Shown piece by piece: positions 33,561 through 45,211 of a stretch of DNA of 64,000 nucleotides (within the stretch, counting starts at the first letter, position 1; every line of letters starts with the position of its first letter). Origin of the DNA: Aquilaria yunnanensis (taxonomy: Eukaryota > Streptophyta > Magnoliopsida > Malvales > Thymelaeaceae). The notes under the pieces are model-generated. The model saw only the letters and a program-made list of their open reading frames with translations, was not told the origin of the DNA and did no database searches. The stretch spans positions 29,052,001-29,116,000 of the forward strand of contig CM077597.1 of NCBI GenBank assembly GCA_039654915.1, written 5' to 3'. Made by a program: the position numbers and the translations under genes.

Positions 33561-36431
33561 ATGGAGGGCCAAGAGGATAGGAGGATGAAAGTGAGACACA
33601 ATGAGGAGCCAACCATGAGAGAATTTCAAGAAACTCTTAATAGACTTGTGGGGAGGATTGAGGACATTGATTTGAGGTTGCCAACGAGAGGTCCAAGGAG
33701 AAAAGAACCCAAGGAGGAAGAAAGAGTTTGGCATGACCATGGGTTTCCAATGAGGTGTGAGCCAAGAGAGGATAACAACCTAAATTCCATCAAGCCTACC
33801 ATTCCACCTTTCCAAGGGAGGAGTGATCCCGACGCATATTGGGAGTGGGAGCAAAAGATTGAGATGGTGTTTGATTGCCATCATTACTCCGAGGAAAATA
33901 AGGTTAAATTGGCTAGCATAAAGTTCACTAATTATGCTCTTGTATGGTGGAATCAGGATGTTACTTCTAGGAGAAGGAATGAGGAGGAGCCCATACATAC
34001 ATGGAGAGCCCTTAAAGCCTTAATGAGGAGGAGATTTGTGCCTAGCTCCTACTATAGAGATCAACGCTTAAAGCTTCAAAAGCTAGTGCAAGGCCAAAGG
34101 AGTGTGGAGGACTACCATAAAGACTTGGAGAGGACCTTGACCCGAGCCAACATCATGGAGGATGAGGAGACCACCATTGCTAGATTCATTAATGGTCTCA
34201 ATCTTGAGATTGCCAACAAAGTGGAGATGGTGCCATATGTCAACATGGAGGATTTGCTTCATCATCCCATTAAGGCCGAGAGGAGCATCAAGAGAGCAAA
34301 GGCATCCAAGATGTGCCAAGGAGGAATTTCCACATGGAGAGGAGCATGGAGTAAGGATGTGAGAGAAGTGCCCAAGCCAAACATGGAGGCCACAAAAGGA
34401 GACTTGTCTCAATCGCAACAAGAAAAGTCAATCATGCTTGTTCCACTTTCACCACAACAAGTTTTGGAGGATCAAAGAAAACTTCAAAGTGAGGTTGAGA
34501 GAAAACAAAAAGAGGGGAAAGTTGAGGGCAAGAGTGATGAGGGGAAAGTTGAGAGAACAACCGAGAGATTAAGTGAGAAGAGTGAACATGAGGGGAAGAA
34601 GAGTGGAGAGTTCCCGAGAGAAGAAATTGAGTGCGAAGTTGAGAGAAGACAAGAGTGCAATGAACCCAAGCCGAGTGAAGAGAGAAAGACCTACAGAGAA
34701 GCCATACTTTCATCTAACATAATGGAGTCTTCTTCTAGTGTTGTGTTGTCTTCTTTTCAGGAATTAAGTGGCGATGAACTACAAGAATCAAGTGAGTTGC
34801 TGCCCATCCAAGAAGTTGGTGTTCCTAATATTCCAAGTCATGTCCCATGCATTAAAACAACAAAGGAGGTTGAGAAGGAACAAGTTAAGGTAAGCCTAAG
34901 TGATTTCATATGCAAAAGTTTGCCTAACATTGTTTCTTATCCTATGTTTCAAGGGGATGAAATTGATGCAACTCCAACCGAAGCCATTAAGTGCAAAGGT
35001 GGAAATTTTGTGGTTCCTACACCAAAGGAAGATACTTGGAGACTAAGTCCAACCACTGTAATGTATTTCTTCCTAACACCTAGATTTGATGTAGTTTTGC
35101 ATGAAAATCTCAAACAATGTGTGTTTGCTTGCAATGTTATTTTGACAAATGGTTTTCATGAAACTAGATTAAGAGAAGGAAGTAAACATGGAAATTTGAC
35201 AAAATATGGTTTACAAGCTTCAAATTCTTTGGTTTTGTCAAATCATCTTTGGAATTGCTTGAGTTTCTCTAGAGGAAAATCTGTTTTGTTGTCTTTTGTT
35301 TTTGAATTTGTTTACTTTGCATCCATGTCACATTGTTTTGTTTTGTGTCAAGTTAAATCTACTTCTTTAGAATTTTGCATGCATAAATTGGTTGTTACCC
35401 ACGCATTACATATTTATTTGATTCACATTTATATTCAGCCCATTTTTGTGTGTCAATCTTTATTTTCCAGCAAGTATTTTTTTGTCATGACACATGCATT
35501 ACACAAACTTTTCAGCATTGATCTTTTTGCTTTATGTCCAAACCTAAAATTTTTTATTTTGAGTGAAAATTCTGGTTTTAAATTCAGCCTTTTAAGGAGG
35601 TATGTTGAGTCCTTTGTTTTGTGTCACATTTCATACATATTCACAATTTTTATGCATTGTTGTGCATATACATGCAAAAATAAGTTTGCTACTGAATTGG
35701 TTTCACTTAATCCTATCTACTCCAATCTTGTTTCATTTAAAATGCTTAGGATTTTTGTGAAATTCATGCATCCTTGTTTTGTTATTAGTTTAGGCCACAT
35801 TGTGTTCAGTTCTTGTTTGCTTGAATGGCCTATGCAAAGTATTGTCTTGACATGCATAACTTGTGCTTTTCATAACCATAACACTTGTGTGAGTTTAGGT
35901 CCATTTGTTTTGAGTCCATTCAGCATCCCTAAGGTAAATTATTCCTACACTTTTACTTGTTGTGAGAATAATGTTTTTGAGATGGTGAAGGCAAAGAAAG
36001 TGATGCCTAGAGTTAAGATGAAAATTGTGCAAACATTCAGATTTTTTGTGCTAATTGTTTCAAACTTTGTCTTTGATCCTGGAGGTATCATTGCATTTGG
36101 ATATTGGTTCAGGTTTTTCACAAGATCAAAGCTCCATACACAAGCATTCCATGTTATTGGTGCTTATGTGAAAGGTAAGTGCTTATGTGCTGATCATTTC
36201 ATTGTTATTGATTCAATTCCCTTTTCTAGTGCAGGTTTTGATTCGAGGACGAATCCTTCTAAGGAGGGGGGAGCTGATATGATTAAAGAAGGCACAACCA
36301 AGAATGGCAAGGATCCATTAAATATAACTAGTGGACCAATGACAAGGAAGCAGGTTAAGGAGTTCACTAGTGCACTTCAAGCTCGGATGTTGACAGATTG
36401 GCGATGTTCTGGTGGAAAAATCATATCTTGA
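33561..36431 (+). CDS. Gag-derived protein of a non-autonomous gypsy element (956 aa, no pol)
   Basis: The start is set at the ATG at 33561, just after a TTTTCAG acceptor-like site; an ATG 33 bases upstream is also in frame. Residues about 85-260 form a retrotransposon gag (capsid) domain: IPPFQGRSDPDAYWEWEQKI, ALVWWNQ, RFVPSSYYRDQRLKLQ and RSVEDY. No CCHC zinc knuckle follows. Residues about 270-400 are Glu/Lys-rich. From about 560 to 890 the frame stays open but becomes hydrophobic and rich in Phe, Cys, His and Ser, unlike any pol domain. The last 50 codons lie in the 3' LTR and resemble the conserved gypsy polyprotein tail (SGPMTRKQVKEF). No internal stop. The gag part would form virus-like particles; the middle is of unknown role. 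Confidence 0.8.
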   Translation: MEGQEDRRMKVRHNEEPTMREFQETLNRLVGRIEDIDLRLPTRGPRRKEPKEEERVWHDHGFPMRCEPREDNNLNSIKPTIPPFQGRSDPDAYWEWEQKIEMVFDCHHYSEENKVKLASIKFTNYALVWWNQDVTSRRRNEEEPIHTWRALKALMRRRFVPSSYYRDQRLKLQKLVQGQRSVEDYHKDLERTLTRANIMEDEETTIARFINGLNLEIANKVEMVPYVNMEDLLHHPIKAERSIKRAKASKMCQGGISTWRGAWSKDVREVPKPNMEATKGDLSQSQQEKSIMLVPLSPQQVLEDQRKLQSEVERKQKEGKVEGKSDEGKVERTTERLSEKSEHEGKKSGEFPREEIECEVERRQECNEPKPSEERKTYREAILSSNIMESSSSVVLSSFQELSGDELQESSELLPIQEVGVPNIPSHVPCIKTTKEVEKEQVKVSLSDFICKSLPNIVSYPMFQGDEIDATPTEAIKCKGGNFVVPTPKEDTWRLSPTTVMYFFLTPRFDVVLHENLKQCVFACNVILTNGFHETRLREGSKHGNLTKYGLQASNSLVLSNHLWNCLSFSRGKSVLLSFVFEFVYFASMSHCFVLCQVKSTSLEFCMHKLVVTHALHIYLIHIYIQPIFVCQSLFSSKYFFVMTHALHKLFSIDLFALCPNLKFFILSENSGFKFSLLRRYVESFVLCHISYIFTIFMHCCAYTCKNKFATELVSLNPIYSNLVSFKMLRIFVKFMHPCFVISLGHIVFSSCLLEWPMQSIVLTCITCAFHNHNTCVSLGPFVLSPFSIPKVNYSYTFTCCENNVFEMVKAKKVMPRVKMKIVQTFRFFVLIVSNFVFDPGGIIAFGYWFRFFTRSKLHTQAFHVIGAYVKGKCLCADHFIVIDSIPFSSAGFDSRTNPSKEGGADMIKEGTTKNGKDPLNITSGPMTRKQVKEFTSALQARMLTDWRCSGGKIIS
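36261..36274 (+). other. Polypurine tract
   Basis: AAGGAGGGGGGAGC abuts the 3' LTR and would prime plus-strand DNA synthesis. Confidence 0.85.
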
Positions 36432-37294
36432 GCCAAACAGATCATAATTGAGTGATTCTTGATTCATTGGAAAGCTAACATCTAGAGATACAAATCATAT
36501 GAAGACAATGAAACCCAGTTTGCACGTTAAGGAGGTCCAATTTAGCTTCAAAGTCGCGATTTACGAGTTATCGCTGGTTCAGAAGCAGTTGCAGTATTCT
36601 GGGAATATCTTTCGATTTAGAAGTCCATTTTGTGTGATTCAAGTGTGGTTTCGAAGCTAAGAAAGAGATCTACAACTTTCATGCTTTGCATTTTGAGAAA
36701 TCATTGCTGCAGCAAGTTCGAATTTCAGCTTGAAGTTGAAGACACAAGCAGGAACCACCTGAGAAGACTATTTTGGGTTTTTATGCCCAATCTTGTGCTG
36801 TAACGTATCTTATTTTATTTTCCTAATTATTTACATTATTTAGGAAGTTATTTAGGCTATGGAATAATTTTAAATAGTTTTGGACAAGTGGCATACGCTG
36901 CATTCATTGAACTTGTTCAAACTAGGAGTTAGAGTCCTAATTTGACTAGGATTTCCTATGTCTTTGTATCTAGGATTCCTAAGGTGACTTGGGCTGCGAA
37001 TTTTTCCCAGATTTTAACCCTAGTTTAGGCCTATATAAAGGCACATATTCTGGATGTAAACATACAGATTATTGCCGAAATAATATTGCTCTTTGGAGAG
37101 GTTTTCTCTTTGGTTCTTGGCGGACTGCCTTGGTGCACAAGTGTGCTTGTGTTCTTGGAGTTCTATACTTCTCGTTTCTAATCACAGGTTGATTAGGGGT
37201 GGGGGTTTTAAACCCAGTCTTTTTGATGTCTTGTGGAGCTTGAATCTCATCTTGGGCGCGTTTCATGGTCTTTATACCATAGGGGTTTGCATCA
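36275..37294 (+). repeat. 3' LTR of the gag-only element
   Basis: 1020 bp, 8 substitutions by eye from the 5' LTR and no indel. Contains an intact TATATAAAG at 37032-37040 and the last part of the gag-derived frame. Confidence 0.93.
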
Positions 37295-37299
37295 AGTGT

Positions 37300-40200
37300 G
37301 GGTTAAAAAAAATCTCAGTAGTTAATTTGTAAGTTTTCCTTATTTTTAATGTTTTAAGAGTTTGTGTTTATTTGATTATAAAGTTTGTCTAGATAACTAC
37401 TTATTTTAAAAATTTTAGAGATTAAGATAAAGTAAAATGATTTTAAAGCAACATAGATTTCATGTTTTTAAAAATAAACTCATATACAATGAAGATAACT
37501 ATTTTATAAACTAATACATTTTACAATGAGCTGGCAAAGTCATGCTTTATTTGTGAGAAAAAATAGTGAAGATGGGCTATTGTGGGAAAAGTATGACAAA
37601 AAAAGCACAACTATTGAAACTGTTGAATAAACTGTCAGACCAGAGTTAGTGGGCTTTTTTTAGGACTTTTTTTATGTCATCCCTTAATTACTAATTTATA
37701 AATTGACACAATGAAGATAAAAGAACATCTTTACGCTATATTTATGATAGAAGTGCTAAAACCAAACGAGAAAAATGCAAAGAATGCTCTCTATAAAAGT
37801 GCAATAGATGACATCAAATTAAAGTAAAGATTTTTGTTAACATTAAAATTCTCTTTATTAATAAAGGAGATGCAAATTTTGGGACTATTCAAAACTTAAG
37901 TAAATCAAGAGCAATTGTTAATCGTCCAATTGTATATGGTTGAAAGGAAGAAAACATAAGGTATTTGAGTGTTTGAAGAAAGGTAAGTTTATTTTTTTTT
38001 GAATTTATTTTTAAAGTAAAAGGATTTTAGGGTTTTTTTTTTGGAAAACATCTCGAAAGGAAACTGTTGATGAGGAAATTTTCTAACAAGAGACAGAAGT
38101 GTTCAACTCTTTTTAAATGGAAGGATATAAGGATTAATGGCTTTTATAGAACTTTAAAACAAAAAAAAATTGGCTATATAAGAGAAAATTTTATACTTTA
38201 GCCATAAAGATTTATTGCTTATTACACAAATTCATGCATTTAGGGATTTGCAAAAAGCATATCAATCTCACCATTCATGAAATAGTAACATAATCTTTAT
38301 AGTTTGACTATCTGGTTCATTTTACCATTCAATATTTGGATAATGTTTGCAATTTGACTTTTATTTTTCTTTCTTAATGAAATTTATATAGATATACAAG
38401 TATTCAGGATTCCTAGATTGGATTATATTTTATTCCTGTCATACATACATGGTGCATAGAAATGTAAACAAATATTCAATCTGTACTACATAAACAAATG
38501 ATACTTAAAAAGAATGAGCAGATAACATGGAATAAATACAAATGCACTTATAATTATGACATCGCATAATTTATTTTTCATCAAAATGTAAATTAATGGC
38601 TCTAGAAATTTAACTAACATTTATAGAGTATAATACGTGACTGGGGTAATGATCTTTAGGAAAGTAAATGTTAAAATAGATATTTTGTAGAAGCATAATA
38701 TATCATTCCATTTGGTAATGAACCAAAGTCAAATTTTTTAATGAGTTTAAGACTAAAATAGAACAGTTAATAGGTTAGAGACTACAATAGTATAATAAAG
38801 TTAAGGGACTTTCCAAGACATTTACTTATATAGTATGAAATAACTCTAAAAATTTATTTAACATTTATATAGTATAATGTGTGAATGGGAAAATGAACTT
38901 TAGGATGTAAAAATGATTTTTGCCTCACCTTTCTAGTTCAAGACTCTAGACAAAGTATGATTGTACAAAGGCACTTGATTAAAAGTCATTAATAAAACTA
39001 TTCCCATCTTCAAAGACTTTCATCTCCTTGTCAACTGACACCAAAAGAATGTTACAGAGGTCCATTCCCAAGGACTAAGAACAAAACTTTATAAAAGCTC
39101 GTTGACACAAGTAGGATTTTATATAGGCTGTTGATTAAATGCCAAGAACAAAATCCAACAAAAACTTATTGCCAAGAATAGAATTTCACTTAGGTTGCCA
39201 AAGAGGTGCTAAGAATGAAATTTTAGAGTGGCTTAGTGACAAGAATGAAATTTCATAGAGGAATTGGACAAAAGCTTTGGTAGGGTGCTTGGGATAATGG
39301 TGGTATACCACCATCAAGAAACAACTAAAGTAAAACTAGGCATACCACCCTATAGATTGTGCCAGGTGAACCCACGAGCTTGAGACTTGCATGTAGCATG
39401 ATGGATGCTCAGGTGATGCCTGAATGCAGTGAATCTGAAATTTTTCCAAAAGAATACTTCCTCAGTATAGAAGCAACTTAGGAGAATAGAATTATGAGAA
39501 CGAGCAATAGTTAATCTCAAGAATATTCCCCCATCAAAAGAAAACTTGGCAAGAAAGAATAAGAGTTCAAAAATAATATAATGCTCTAAAAAATTGCCAG
39601 AAAATCCAATTACTAAAATTGTTAATTCTTACAACAGGAGGACATCTAGCCTCGGAGCAATTAGAAAAATGGGGCCAAAAGATTGTAAGGTCTAACTGTC
39701 TCTAGAATTTAGGGTTTGGGATCTTTGAGCCTAGTATCAATAAACAAGAACTCATCCTAGCATTAGTCCTATAAGGGCAAATCCTCAGGAATGAGCTTTC
39801 AGGGAAGGGGTAAGCTAGGCAGTTTGGATGCCAAAAAGATGCCCATATGTCCGGCCTACTGATTGAACACTATTTTCCTCTTATTACGACACTTTGGAAT
39901 CTTACAGTACTTATTAACAACATACACAAGCATGCACCCTAATTGCCACTAAGTCTTTAAGTTCCAGTTAGTTAAATGAGTAAGGAATAAGAACTCCCTA
40001 GCTTGTGCATCCAAGACTCGAGGCATTGTTACACCATGGGGCCTTCCTTCTAGGCTCAAATGTCGTAGAAGATGTCAATAGAAGTAGGGCTTACCATGTA
40101 GATATCATGAAGATGGACAAAAGGGACTAGATCTTCCGAAAGTTGCAAAGGATCAGGAACACGTTCATGTGTGCAAAGCTGCTCAAGGCAACTGATTCAA

Positions 40201-40686
40201 GCATATCCTAAACAGTCTAGTAGGTTCTTCTAAAATTTGTGAGAAGGAAAAATTGGCCAGTGTTAGAGCTGACAAAAGTACAACACCAACTCCTCTTCTC
40301 TGGGAGTGGGGTCTTGGTGTTTTTCCTCAAGGTTAAAAACCCTCATGGTCCATTCAGTAAGAAAGTAGTATTCATCCTAAAGCTTCTTATGGTCTTATAT
40401 AGCGAGGTGACACAAGTACTCACACTTGATCCCTATCCCGGCCACCTTAGATGCCACACCAGAGTTTTTAGTAGCCACATTTTGCAAAGGAAAAATGAAG
40501 GCAGAATTAGAAAAATGGCAAGAGAAGCTCTGCCAAGAAGCATGAGAAACCCCATGGATGTCTGAGAATTCAAAATGACAACAAGTGATAAAGTTTTTTC
40601 GATGATCGAGATAATGACATTTTCACCAAGGCTCATGAACATGACCGGAAGCCCTTAGCGAGGTGCGTTACCAGACAAACAAGTGA
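37300..40686. other. AT-rich intergenic sequence, nothing recognised
   Basis: Very AT-rich to about 38900, then somewhat more mixed. No coding similarity, RNA gene or paired repeat was identified. The frame at 40239-40565 (108 codons) matches nothing I know. Confidence 0.4.
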
Positions 40687-40691
40687 CCAAT

Positions 40692-43168
40692 TGTTACCAC
40701 TTTGAGAGGTTAAACACAGTGACCATATGTAATGTTTCAATTTACCAGGGGCTATGCGTGTTTTGTATGCCATCAGAACAATGCTCACTATATTACCCAA
40801 GTGGCCATCTTGGTCTTTATACAAATATATGTATATTGGTCCAACCAGTACACACATATTCATATACAATTTCATCTGGAAGTAATGATGATGACAATCA
40901 ATTCTTCATTCCTGGTCAATATGAGATTTGAATAAAATCCCCAAGTGCATGTACAATCATATGCACACTTGGTACAATTGGTTCTCATTTTACGTGTCCA
41001 AACTTTCACATCATGTCCAACTCAAATTCTACCCATGTTCTCCTACATCGTAAAGGTCTTAAACCCTTTAATACACTTAAACCTTCACAAGGAAAAAAAT
41101 TTGAGGCATTAAATCCATACAAGTTTGCAATTATGAATTTTATACTTAACAGGGTAAAATTGACCATGTGAACAGTACTCAGCAAAATCAGCTAACTTTG
41201 ATAGTTTATAAATCTAGATACAGGGCACCAAATCCAGTGATTCAAAAGCCAAATTCTTCATGTTGAAGTGTTCTAAGTGTGGTCAAAGTTTCATATCCAA
41301 AATCAATATGTACAGTAAATTATGGCACTTGGAGTACAGGGTACCAAATCTGTACAGGTAATGACCATAATGCCCATGCAAAATTTCATAAAATTCATTC
41401 ACTTCATTTCCAGGTGCAAAACCAACATGGGAAGATTCTTACATATCTTAAACACTTGGGAAACTAATTCCCCTAAATTCAGAGGTATTCCATAAGCAGT
41501 AAACATAATTTTCTTTGGAACAACTAAAGAGTTGCAAAATGGACAAAATTGAACATTCAACCTCAAACATTACTTTACTGATTCATATATCATCCATACA
41601 CCATCCATTGTGTGTTTACATGCATAGATGCATCATACATATATCCTAGCTTAGTTGGGTATATACACTAGCTTCTTGGAGAGCCTTACAACCACAATGA
41701 ACTCTAGAAACTTCAAAAGCCTGTTGCTGCGTTAGGCAGAAAGTACAAACACTAAAATTAGTAAATGTGCTCTAAAAATCATGAAACAATCCAGTTTAAT
41801 ACTAGACATATTGAAGTTTATGTACCTAAAATTTCATAGGAGAAATGAAACTAGAACTATTAGTTTGAACATTCTCTTTCAGGTGTCCCTGAAAATGGAC
41901 AGAAAGGGGAGTAAGCTCTTTGTAAAGAACTTAGTAAGGGCTTTCAATGTAAAGTATTCCATAGCAACGTCCCACCTGAAATAAAAATACATAAAAACAT
42001 ACAAAAACAATACATACACAAAAATATGGCAACCCTAGCACCAAAAAACACAGCAACAAACACATGTAATCCTGGCAACAATAACACATTATGGTTAGTC
42101 CATAATCATTCAATAAAACAAGAATATATCACTTTAGTAATACTATGACAGCCCTCCTCAAGCTTTTGCTTGGTCTTAAGAGTCTTTTAAGTCTTAATTA
42201 GTACTAACTTGGGCTCTAAAAACCCTTCTCTCTTGCTGCCATCTTTAGCATGGTAACACTAAGGTCGAAACCTTGCCATGCTTCTTTCCCCTTAACCCAT
42301 ATTTGGTTCCTTGAGCTTTTTTATCTCTTGCAAGCATCGTCTTAGCTTCATGGATGTTTGAAAATATAGTAAACAATCCAGGAAACTTTAGAAAACCCTT
42401 ACGTTTGCTAGGAAATCTGAAAACCCAAAAAGAACTAAAATTAGGTTTTCTTTCACTCTTTGATGTCTTCTTTGCTTCCTATTGCTTCCTCTTGTTTTCA
42501 TAAGGTATGATGGATATGGAGGATGACGGAAGAGCTTAAGGAATAGTTCTTAGCTGCTGGAGGCCAAAATTTAAGGAAAATGGCAATGAAATGAAGATTT
42601 ATCTTCATTTATACAACATTTTGACCAAGGTGGCATATATGCAAATTTTTGAAAATTTGGCCAACACTTGGACAGATTATATCCAACTATTTTGGCTGGA
42701 AAAATGATGTTTTTGACCACCTTAAACCTTGTCAAAGGCCATTATAATGTTTAGAAAAAAGGGTGGACACTTGGATCCTTAGTTGGCTTTATGCCATAAA
42801 TGATCAACTTTGCCTTCCTAAGCACTTTGGTCCCCATCAATATCCTTAAATCCATCTATGTCCTTTCTTCATAATTCCATCCATGTCCTTTCCTCACAAT
42901 TCCATCCATGTCCTTTCCATAGCCATCTTTAGAGATTTGTGCAATTGAGTACCCAACTTTTGTAACCTTACAATTTAGTTCATAGGTTACTTGAAAATTA
43001 GGCGATGTGCCAATGCTTTCTTAAGGACTGAGCTATCATTGTTTTTTCCACTTAAGGGGGTGTATATTGAAGACTTTACACTTTACAAATCATACGCTAC
43101 GGTGAAAATTAAAGCATATAAGTTTAGGTCCTTATACTGTAATTTTTCCATTTTGTGAAGGTGTAATA
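40692..43168 (-). repeat. 3' LTR of the Tekay-like element
   Basis: Aligns along its length with 48196-50628 and, from about 41487, with the solo LTR. The terminal CA has mutated to TA. Confidence 0.9.
42851..42924. repeat. 25-bp minisatellite in the LTR, three units
   Basis: Units at 42851-42875, 42876-42900 and 42901-42924 share TCCATCCATGTCCTTT. A matching array is in the other LTR (about 50310-50390), but the solo LTR (about 26090) has one unit. Confidence 0.8.
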
Positions 43169-43181
43169 TTTCTTCCCCCTT
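43169..43181 (-). other. Polypurine tract of the Tekay-like element
   Basis: Read on the minus strand it is AAGGGGGAAGAAA and abuts the 3' LTR. Confidence 0.8.
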
Positions 43182-43392
43182 AAAAATTTTGGTCCTCCAA
43201 AATTGCCTTGAACTTGGGGTACTCTTCTGGATATCTCTCTTGCATTTTTTTCTTAGTTTCCCAAGTCACTTCTCTTTCAAAATGGTGTGATCATTGAACT
43301 TTGACCATGGGAATAAGCTTGTTTATTAGCCTTCTGATATCCTTAGCTAAGATAGCTATGGTTTTCTCTTCGTATGTCAAACTACGCTCTAA

Positions 43393-44853
43393 CTATATGT
43401 TTTCCACTTTTATAGTATACTTTGTGTCTAGTAAACACTTCTTAAGGATACTAATGTCGAAAACATTATGGACACTTGACATACTTGGCGGTACAGCTGA
43501 CCTATAAGCCATCTTGCTAACTCTTTTCAGTATTTCAGAAGGACCAATGTACCTTGGAGATAGCTTACTATGTTTGCCAAACCTCATAGTGCCTTTGGTT
43601 GGTGCTACTTTGAGCCACACTTTGTCACCAATCACAAACTCCAAGTCTCTTTTTTTTTTGTTCACAGAAGTAATGGTCCTTTCATTAGCTATTTTTAAAC
43701 TTTCCTGTATCTTCTTGATTTTACTTGTTGTCTCTTCAATAATCTCTGGACCCAACTCAAGCCTATCAGAGGCTTCCACCCAACAATGGGGTGTCATGCA
43801 CCTTCTCCCATAAAGGGCTTCATAAGGTGCCATACCAATGGTGGTTTGATAACTGTTGTTATAAGAGAATTCCACCAAAGGTATGTGTTGGCCCCATTCT
43901 CCTTTAAAATCCAATATACAACTCCTAAGCATGTCTTCCAATATCTGAATCACCCTTTTAGTCTGAGGATGATAAGCAGTGCTCAGGTGGATTTTGGATC
44001 CTAGTGCCTTGTGAAAAGCACTCCAAAATCTGGCTATAAACCTTGGATCTCTGTCTGACACTATGGAGTCTGGCACTCCATGCAGTCTTACTATCTCTTT
44101 GATGTACATTTGTGCTAATTTTTCTAGTGAGTCTATGATCTTTATTGGCAAGAAATGAGCACATTTGGTTAACCTATCCACAATGACCCAGATTGTGTCA
44201 TGTCTTAATCTAGTCATAGGCAACCCAGTTAAGAAGTCCCTTGTTATGTTACCCCACTTTCTAACTGAAATGGGTAAAGTCTGTAGTGTTCTTGCTGGCT
44301 TCTAGTGCTCTACCTTCACTCCTTGGCATATTGCACATTTAGACACATATGTGGCTATGTTTTTCTTCATGTTTGGCCACCAAAAATGTGTCTTCATGTC
44401 TTTGTACATTTTTTTACTTCTAGGGTGGATATTTAGTTTGCTCAAGTGAGCTTCTTCAAGTATCTCATTTCTGAGTTCTTGCTTATTGGGCACATATATT
44501 ATGTCCTTGAAGTACAGTAATCCTTGCTTGTAGGCAAAGGATTCATACAAAGACCCTTTGTCTTCCTCTGAAATCTTTTTCAAGTTTAGGTCTACTTCTT
44601 GTGCCTTTCTTATTTCTTCAATCCATCCTGATTGTATAGTCAATGTATAAACTGGTGCATTTTCCTATTTCTGCCACTTATGCCAAAGGCATAATAAACT
44701 ATTTTCTTCAGTTACATGCTTTGTAGAACCACCTTTTATTAATCCTATATACCTTCTGCTCACGGCATCTGCCACCAAATTGCCTTTACCCTTAGTATAC
44801 TCAATGCTGCAGTCATAATCTTTGATATACTCCGACCATCTTCTTTGCCTCAT
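43393..44853 (-). pseudogene. RNase H end and integrase of the Tekay-like element
   Basis: 44853-44665 encodes the end of RNase H (WSEYIKDYDCSIEYTKGKGN, ADAVSRR). 44643-44302 carries the integrase zinc domain (KMYKDMKTHFWWPNM, then CAIC). 44223-43393 carries the catalytic core and C-terminal region: first Asp in the VIVDRLTKCAHFLP block and second in SDRDPRF. The third catalytic position is damaged: the normal motif between HPQT and the conserved TLEDML-type helix is shortened and its Glu replaced by Lys. The C-terminus (KLSPRYIGP, SSVHNVFDISILKKCL) fits the chromovirus tail; no chromodomain was recognised. Integrase inserts the DNA copy into chromosomes; this one is inactive. Confidence 0.85.
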
Positions 44854-45211
44854 GTTTAATTCTTTCTAAGTGAACAAGTACTTTAGGCTTTTATGGTCGG
44901 TGTATATCAAGAATGAACTTCCCAGTAAATATTGTCACCATTGCTTTAGGGCAAATATCACAGCAGCAACCTCTAGATCATGGGTAGGATAATTTTTCTC
45001 ATGGGGTCTCAGTTGCTTGACCCATAAGCAATCACATTTCTATCTTGCATTAGACCACATCCTAACCCAGATCTAGATGCATCTGTATAAATGATGTAGG
45101 GCTTACTTGGATCAAGTAGGATCAACAGTGGGGCTTAAGTCAATTTGCTCTTCAATTCCTAAAAACTCTTTTCACATTTCTCAATCCACTCAAATCTTTG
45201 ACCTTTCTTGG

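Larger units (their letters stand above)
31619..37294 (+). mobile_element. Young non-autonomous Ty3/gypsy-type LTR element (gag-only)
   Basis: Two 1020-bp LTRs (TGATATG...GCATCA) with a perfect 5-bp target duplication AGTGT (31614-31618 and 37295-37299), a tRNA-Met-type PBS and a polypurine tract. I count 8 differences between the LTRs, implying a recent insertion. The 3.6-kb interior has one long frame beginning with a gag domain. Protease, reverse transcriptase, RNase H and integrase are all absent, so mobility would depend on a related autonomous element. Confidence 0.92.
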
